Source: UBA947 sp031550975 (lineage in GTDB: Bacteria; Cyanobacteriota; Vampirovibrionia; Gastranaerophilales; Gastranaerophilaceae). Taken from it: 50,072 bases of DNA. The notes below the pieces were generated by a model. That model was given only the letters and a program-made list of their open reading frames with translations, was not told the origin of the DNA and did not search any database. The stretch spans positions 1 through 50,072 of the forward strand of contig JAVBOC010000007.1 in assembly GCA_031550975.1 (NCBI GenBank), given 5' to 3'. Each line of letters opens with the position of its first letter. The stretch's first letter is position 1. Below are positions 47,486 to 50,072 of the stretch, piece by piece. The translations under genes and the position numbers were made by a program.

Positions 47486-47587
47486 ATTTCTTTAAGTCGT
47501 AACTTGAAAGCTAAAATTTTTGTGATAGTATAAAAAATGTTGGTTGTTTAGCAACCAATTTGACAAAAGAATATGGGCGCTGGCAGC

Positions 47588-47667
47588 GGATTTTCGCTAG
47601 AGTGAGGACAAAGTCCGAAACTCGTCCAAACGAGCAAAACCACGCTTTTGCGAGTTGCGAATAATCC
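47588..47667 (+). ncRNA. Three-way-junction element, copy D
   Basis: P1 is GGATT/AATCC plus TTCGC/GCGAA with the bulged T. P2 is GAGT/ACTC with inner GGAC/GTCC. P3 is GCAAAA/TTTTGC between GA/GA, outer AAC/GTT. It lies upstream of tRNA-Leu on the same strand. Confidence 0.6.
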
Positions 47668-47705
47668 AAGAGATCTGCCGAGGAAACGATTAAGTATCGT
47701 TTCGG

Positions 47706-47740
47706 GAGAGGTTGGTAGACGCTCTGACTGCGAAGCAGTC
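47706..47740 (+). other. tRNA-like 5' fragment
   Basis: TTGGTAGACGC is identical to the D-arm of the adjacent tRNA-Leu, followed by GACTGC/GCAGTC as a short arm. No complete cloverleaf can be built, so it looks like a relic. Confidence 0.4.
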
Positions 47741-47758
47741 GATTGAAAACAGAATAAT

Positions 47759-47845
47759 GTGGGTGAGTGGCGAAATTGGTAGACGCACTAGACTTAGGAT
47801 CTAGCGCCGCAAGGTGTAGGAGTTCGACTCTCCTCTCGCCCACCA
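47759..47845 (+). tRNA. tRNA-Leu(TAG)
   Basis: An 87-base class II tRNA. The acceptor is GTGGGTG/CGCCCAC, the D-arm holds TTGGTAGACGC, and the anticodon stem CTAGA/TCTAG has loop CTTAGGA (anticodon TAG). A variable arm GCGCCGCAAGGTGT, T-arm AGGAG-TTCGACT-CTCCT and an encoded CCA complete it. It has no intron. Confidence 0.97.
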
Positions 47846-47985
47846 TTCTATTCACAAAATGAATAGAATTTAGACGAAGAGATCGAACTGGCATATTTGT
47901 TCTGTTGGAACAAATATACTGAGTTCAATCCGCTAAAGCGGACATCCGCTCTCGTACGGTTCGGATTTCACATCCTCACCTACGA

Positions 47986-48013
47986 TAAGCGGGGACTCTC
48001 CCCTCGTCAACCA
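47986..48013 (+). other. tRNA-like 3' fragment ending CCA
   Basis: GACTCTCCCCTCGTCAACCA matches the tRNA-Leu 3' end (GACTCTCCTCTCGCCCACCA) at 17 of 20 positions. The T-loop and 5' partner are missing. It may be a remnant of a second tRNA-Leu or of an element that once integrated at the tRNA 3' end. Confidence 0.45.
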
Positions 48014-48021
48014 TAACAATA

Positions 48022-48052
48022 AGCGGGGTAACTCCCGCCTATTTATTTTTTA
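48022..48052 (+). terminator. Terminator after the tRNA region
   Basis: GCGGG and CCCGC around a 6-base loop, followed by CTATTTATTTTTT. Confidence 0.65.
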
Positions 48053-48084
48053 AGTATAAAAACACTGGAGATTAGGAATAGTAA

Positions 48085-49587
48085 ATGGCTAATAAATTTG
48101 TTGATTTTTTTAAAGAACCTGCGGTGGCAGCACCAATTCAGGACAAAACACAGATTGATAAAACATATTCAACAATGCGTTTGAGAATGTTTGTTTCTAT
48201 GTTTATCGGCTATGCTGTATTTTATCTTTGCAAAAAGAACATCGCTGCAGCACTGCCGTCAATGAGTAAAGAGTTGGGCTATACTAACTTAGAACTTGGT
48301 ATTATCGGAAGCTCGTTGTATTTTACTTATGCTTTCGGGAAATTTATTAACGGTGTTTTAGCTGACAGAGCGGATGTTCGTAAATTCATGCCAATCGGTT
48401 TGATTTTATCCGCGGTGGCAAACATCTGTTTTGCGCTAAGCTATTTTGTATTCACTCCCGGTAAATTCACTTTCTTCGGATTGCCGTCAGCAACCTTGTT
48501 GTTATGGGCGTTTGCGTTCCTTTGGGGTGCTAACGGATGGTTCCAGTCTATGGGATTTCCGCCTGTTGCAAAGAGCTTGACCTTTTGGTTCTCAAATTCA
48601 GAACGCGCGACTAAATGGGCGCTGTGGTCAACTTCTCACCAAACAGGTACGTTCCTAGCTGTAATTATTTCCGGTTTTGTAATCGCAAAATTCGGCTGGC
48701 AGGCAGCGTTTTACTTCCCTGCTATGCTGGCAATTATCGTTGCGTTGTTCTTGCTTGGCATGCTTCGTGACAAACCGACAACTGTCGGCTTGCCTGATGT
48801 TGAAGAATACCGCGAGCCTGAAAAAGCTCAAGCAGCAGCGGCTTTAGAAGCTGAAGACGATGGTTTGACTTATGTCCAAATCTTGAAAAAATACATTCTT
48901 AACAATAAAACAATCTGGGCGCTTGCGATGGCTTACATATTTGTTTATGTAATCCGTTTCGGAACAGAGGACTGGATTATTAAATACTTGGTTGAATTTA
49001 AACAAAACCCACTGGAAATAGCGTCAATGAAATTGAGTGCGTTGCCATTGTTGGGTTTCTTTGGAACGATTGCCGCAGGTTTTGTTTCAGACAAAATATT
49101 TAAAGGTCAAAGACTTCCAATCAATATCATTTATCTTGCGGGCGTAGTTCTTTGCTTAACAGGTTTGTTCTTTAACGGAACGGGGCCTAACTTTATCGAC
49201 TCAGCATTCTTGGCTGCAACCGGACACAATCTGGTAAATGTTATTAAAATCACCGGTTCGGACTTAATTGATTTCTTGTTAATCGGTTTTACAGGATTCT
49301 TCACTTACGGTCCGCAGTGTCTTATTGGCGGTGTTTGTGCTGTTGAATCAAGCTCGAAAAAAGTCGCATCAGCCGCGGTTGGATTCACCGGAATCTTCGG
49401 TTACGTCGGTGCAGTATTATCCGGTATCGGCACAGGGCTTGTTGTTGATAAATTCGGCTGGAACGGCGCGATAGCCTTCTGGGGCGCTTCGGCTGTTATT
49501 TGTGCGGCTATTTGTGCGTGGCTTATGATTAGCGAAAAGAACGCTAAAAAGTGCGCAGCAGTTGAGTGTCAAGCTCAAGAAGATTAA
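48085..49587 (+). CDS. MFS transporter, organophosphate:phosphate antiporter type
   Basis: The 500-residue protein has twelve hydrophobic segments and the OPA family start (RMRL-like TMRLRMFVSMFIGYAVFYLC, then KKNIAAALPSMSKELGYTN). LYFTYAFGKFINGVLADR and the central GANGWFQSMGFPPVAKSLTFWF also fit GlpT/UhpT/UhpC. An acidic cytoplasmic loop lies at about 240-265. Transport of a sugar phosphate or glycerol 3-phosphate in exchange for phosphate is likely; a UhpC-like sensor role is possible. GGAG and TAGGA precede the ATG. Confidence 0.88.
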   Translation: MANKFVDFFKEPAVAAPIQDKTQIDKTYSTMRLRMFVSMFIGYAVFYLCKKNIAAALPSMSKELGYTNLELGIIGSSLYFTYAFGKFINGVLADRADVRKFMPIGLILSAVANICFALSYFVFTPGKFTFFGLPSATLLLWAFAFLWGANGWFQSMGFPPVAKSLTFWFSNSERATKWALWSTSHQTGTFLAVIISGFVIAKFGWQAAFYFPAMLAIIVALFLLGMLRDKPTTVGLPDVEEYREPEKAQAAAALEAEDDGLTYVQILKKYILNNKTIWALAMAYIFVYVIRFGTEDWIIKYLVEFKQNPLEIASMKLSALPLLGFFGTIAAGFVSDKIFKGQRLPINIIYLAGVVLCLTGLFFNGTGPNFIDSAFLAATGHNLVNVIKITGSDLIDFLLIGFTGFFTYGPQCLIGGVCAVESSSKKVASAAVGFTGIFGYVGAVLSGIGTGLVVDKFGWNGAIAFWGASAVICAAICAWLMISEKNAKKCAAVECQAQED

Positions 49588-49608
49588 CGAGCTTGAAGCT
49601 TGAAGCTT

Positions 49609-49862
49609 TGACCCAATCTGCGCCCTAAAATCGCACTGATTATTGCAGAATGCGATATGCGCGGTAGGTTATTTAGACAAGTCCAACATTGATTCTTAGT
49701 CATTGCGAGCGTTAGCGAAGCAATCCAGCATCTCGTCATGCTGAGGCGAGCGAGCAGAGGGCGAAAGCGAAGCGTGCCCGTTTAATGCGAGCGAAACCGA
49801 AGCATCGCAAAGTTGTTGCATATTGCGTAGATGTTGAGATTCTTCGTTTCACTCAGAATGAC
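49609..49862. repeat. Run of dispersed repeats after the transporter gene
   Basis: The CCCAATCTGCGCC...GCGCGGTAGGT...AAGTCCAA copy (49609-49690) is followed by TCATTGCGAGC...GCAATCCAGC (49697-49731). GCGAGCAGAGGGC...CGTGCCCGTTTAATGCGAGC (about 49748-49792) and a GAGATTCTTCG...CAGAATGAC palindrome end it. No gene. Confidence 0.65.
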
Positions 49863-49876
49863 GGAATTTATCTAAT

Positions 49877-49946
49877 TGTAACAAAATGTAAATCAGTTGT
49901 TACAAAGCCTGAAAGCCTGTCATACTGCTTAATGATATGATATGAT
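49877..49946 (+). promoter_or_regulatory. Triple RpaB/WalR-like box with promoter at the right edge
   Basis: TGTAAC (49877-49882), N4, TGTAAA (49887-49892), N5, TGTTAC (49898-49903). TATGAT at 49936 lies 44 bases after the second half-site. The gene it drives begins near the edge and is not complete here. Confidence 0.6.
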
Positions 49947-50036
49947 GAGGTGTGGAAATTTTTGCGCAATTCCTTTCGATTTCTTGTTTTAATATCAGGG
50001 TAAGGGAAATTTAATTTACACACGCTGGGATAAGGA

Positions 50037-50072
50037 ATGTTTATCACGCTAGATAAGCACTACTTCGGTTGG
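50037..50072 (+). CDS. Possible start of a gene cut by the right edge
   Basis: ATG 50037 opens MFITLDKHYFGW with no stop before the edge, about 90 bases after the TATGAT promoter. AAGG is too close to the ATG for a normal ribosome site, so the true start may differ. Confidence 0.3.
   Translation, partial: MFITLDKHYFGW

Noticed and set aside
47588..47667. RNase P RNA, because of GAGGACAAAGTCCG
   Set aside because: Only a short similarity to the GAGGAAAGTCC block; the rest of the RNase P core is absent and the sequence fits the junction element.
47511..47894. 127-residue minus-strand frame
   Set aside because: It covers tRNA-Leu and a junction element on the other strand, so it is an accidental frame.

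Overview
The window looks like chromosome from an AT-rich bacterium of the cyanobacterial line, most likely a non-photosynthetic gut relative (Melainabacteria/Gastranaerophilales type). That placement is inference. It rests on direct-repeat boxes of the cyanobacterial RpaB (HLR1) / WalR type in front of lineage-specific genes, many arrays of 7-8 bp tandem repeats like the STRR sequences of cyanobacteria, a MurT-type ligase, a PilT ATPase, and many short unrecognised proteins. No photosynthesis gene, rRNA operon, phage, insertion sequence with a transposase, or CRISPR array is visible.

Layout. 1-6.3 kb: unrecognised genes, namely the end of a Cys-rich surface protein, a small protein, a three-gene membrane operon behind a cobalamin-riboswitch-like leader, and a coiled-coil protein. 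6.5-9.2 kb (minus): rpsB-tsf and the cobalamin adenosyltransferase cobO. 9.9-11.5 kb: a 543-residue coiled-coil protein. 12.2-16.4 kb: rimP-nusA, a NarL-type response regulator and tuf. 16.5-20.5 kb: small genes, a ribbon-helix-helix regulator with a 52-residue partner, a HEAT-like protein, surE, a putative small RNA and a tandem repeat. 20.5-24 kb: coaX, an exported NTF2-like protein, lspA and rluD. 24-25.6 kb (minus): a YtxH/DUF948 envelope cluster. 25.7-28.1 kb: murT and pdxJ. 28.2-36.8 kb: a tight operon of a zinc-ribbon protein, leuS, murC, murB, ddl, ftsQ and nadE. 36.9-37.5 kb: rpmI-rplT. 38.4-43.1 kb (minus): clpB, recO, pilT. 43.3-45.2 kb: a 39-residue peptide gene and three exported proteins including an M48 protease. 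45.4-49.6 kb: glmS, a 54-residue protein, tRNA-Leu(TAG) and an organophosphate antiporter.

The most unusual signals are not the housekeeping genes. (1) A roughly 76-82 nt element occurs six times, on both strands. It folds into a three-way junction whose helices differ in sequence from copy to copy but stay paired, with one bulged T and GA/GA internal loops kept in all copies. (2) At least five promoters carry a TGTAAC-type direct repeat (period 10 or 11) placed 42-44 bp upstream of a TATATA-type -10. They drive short unrecognised genes and one probable small RNA. (3) An 8-bp tandem repeat found between genes also lies in frame inside leuS and nadE and gives both proteins the same peptide. 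In nadE it sits where the glutaminase active-site region should be. (4) Two genes have their Shine-Dalgarno sequence inside the 3' arm of a terminator-like hairpin, and one of these lies behind a cobalamin-riboswitch-like aptamer.

The housekeeping genes fit together as translation (rpsB, tsf, tuf, rpmI, rplT, leuS, rimP, nusA), wall precursor synthesis and division (glmS, murB, murC, ddl, murT, ftsQ), cofactor synthesis (coaX, pdxJ, nadE, cobO), protein quality control (clpB, M48 protease) and lipoprotein processing (lspA).
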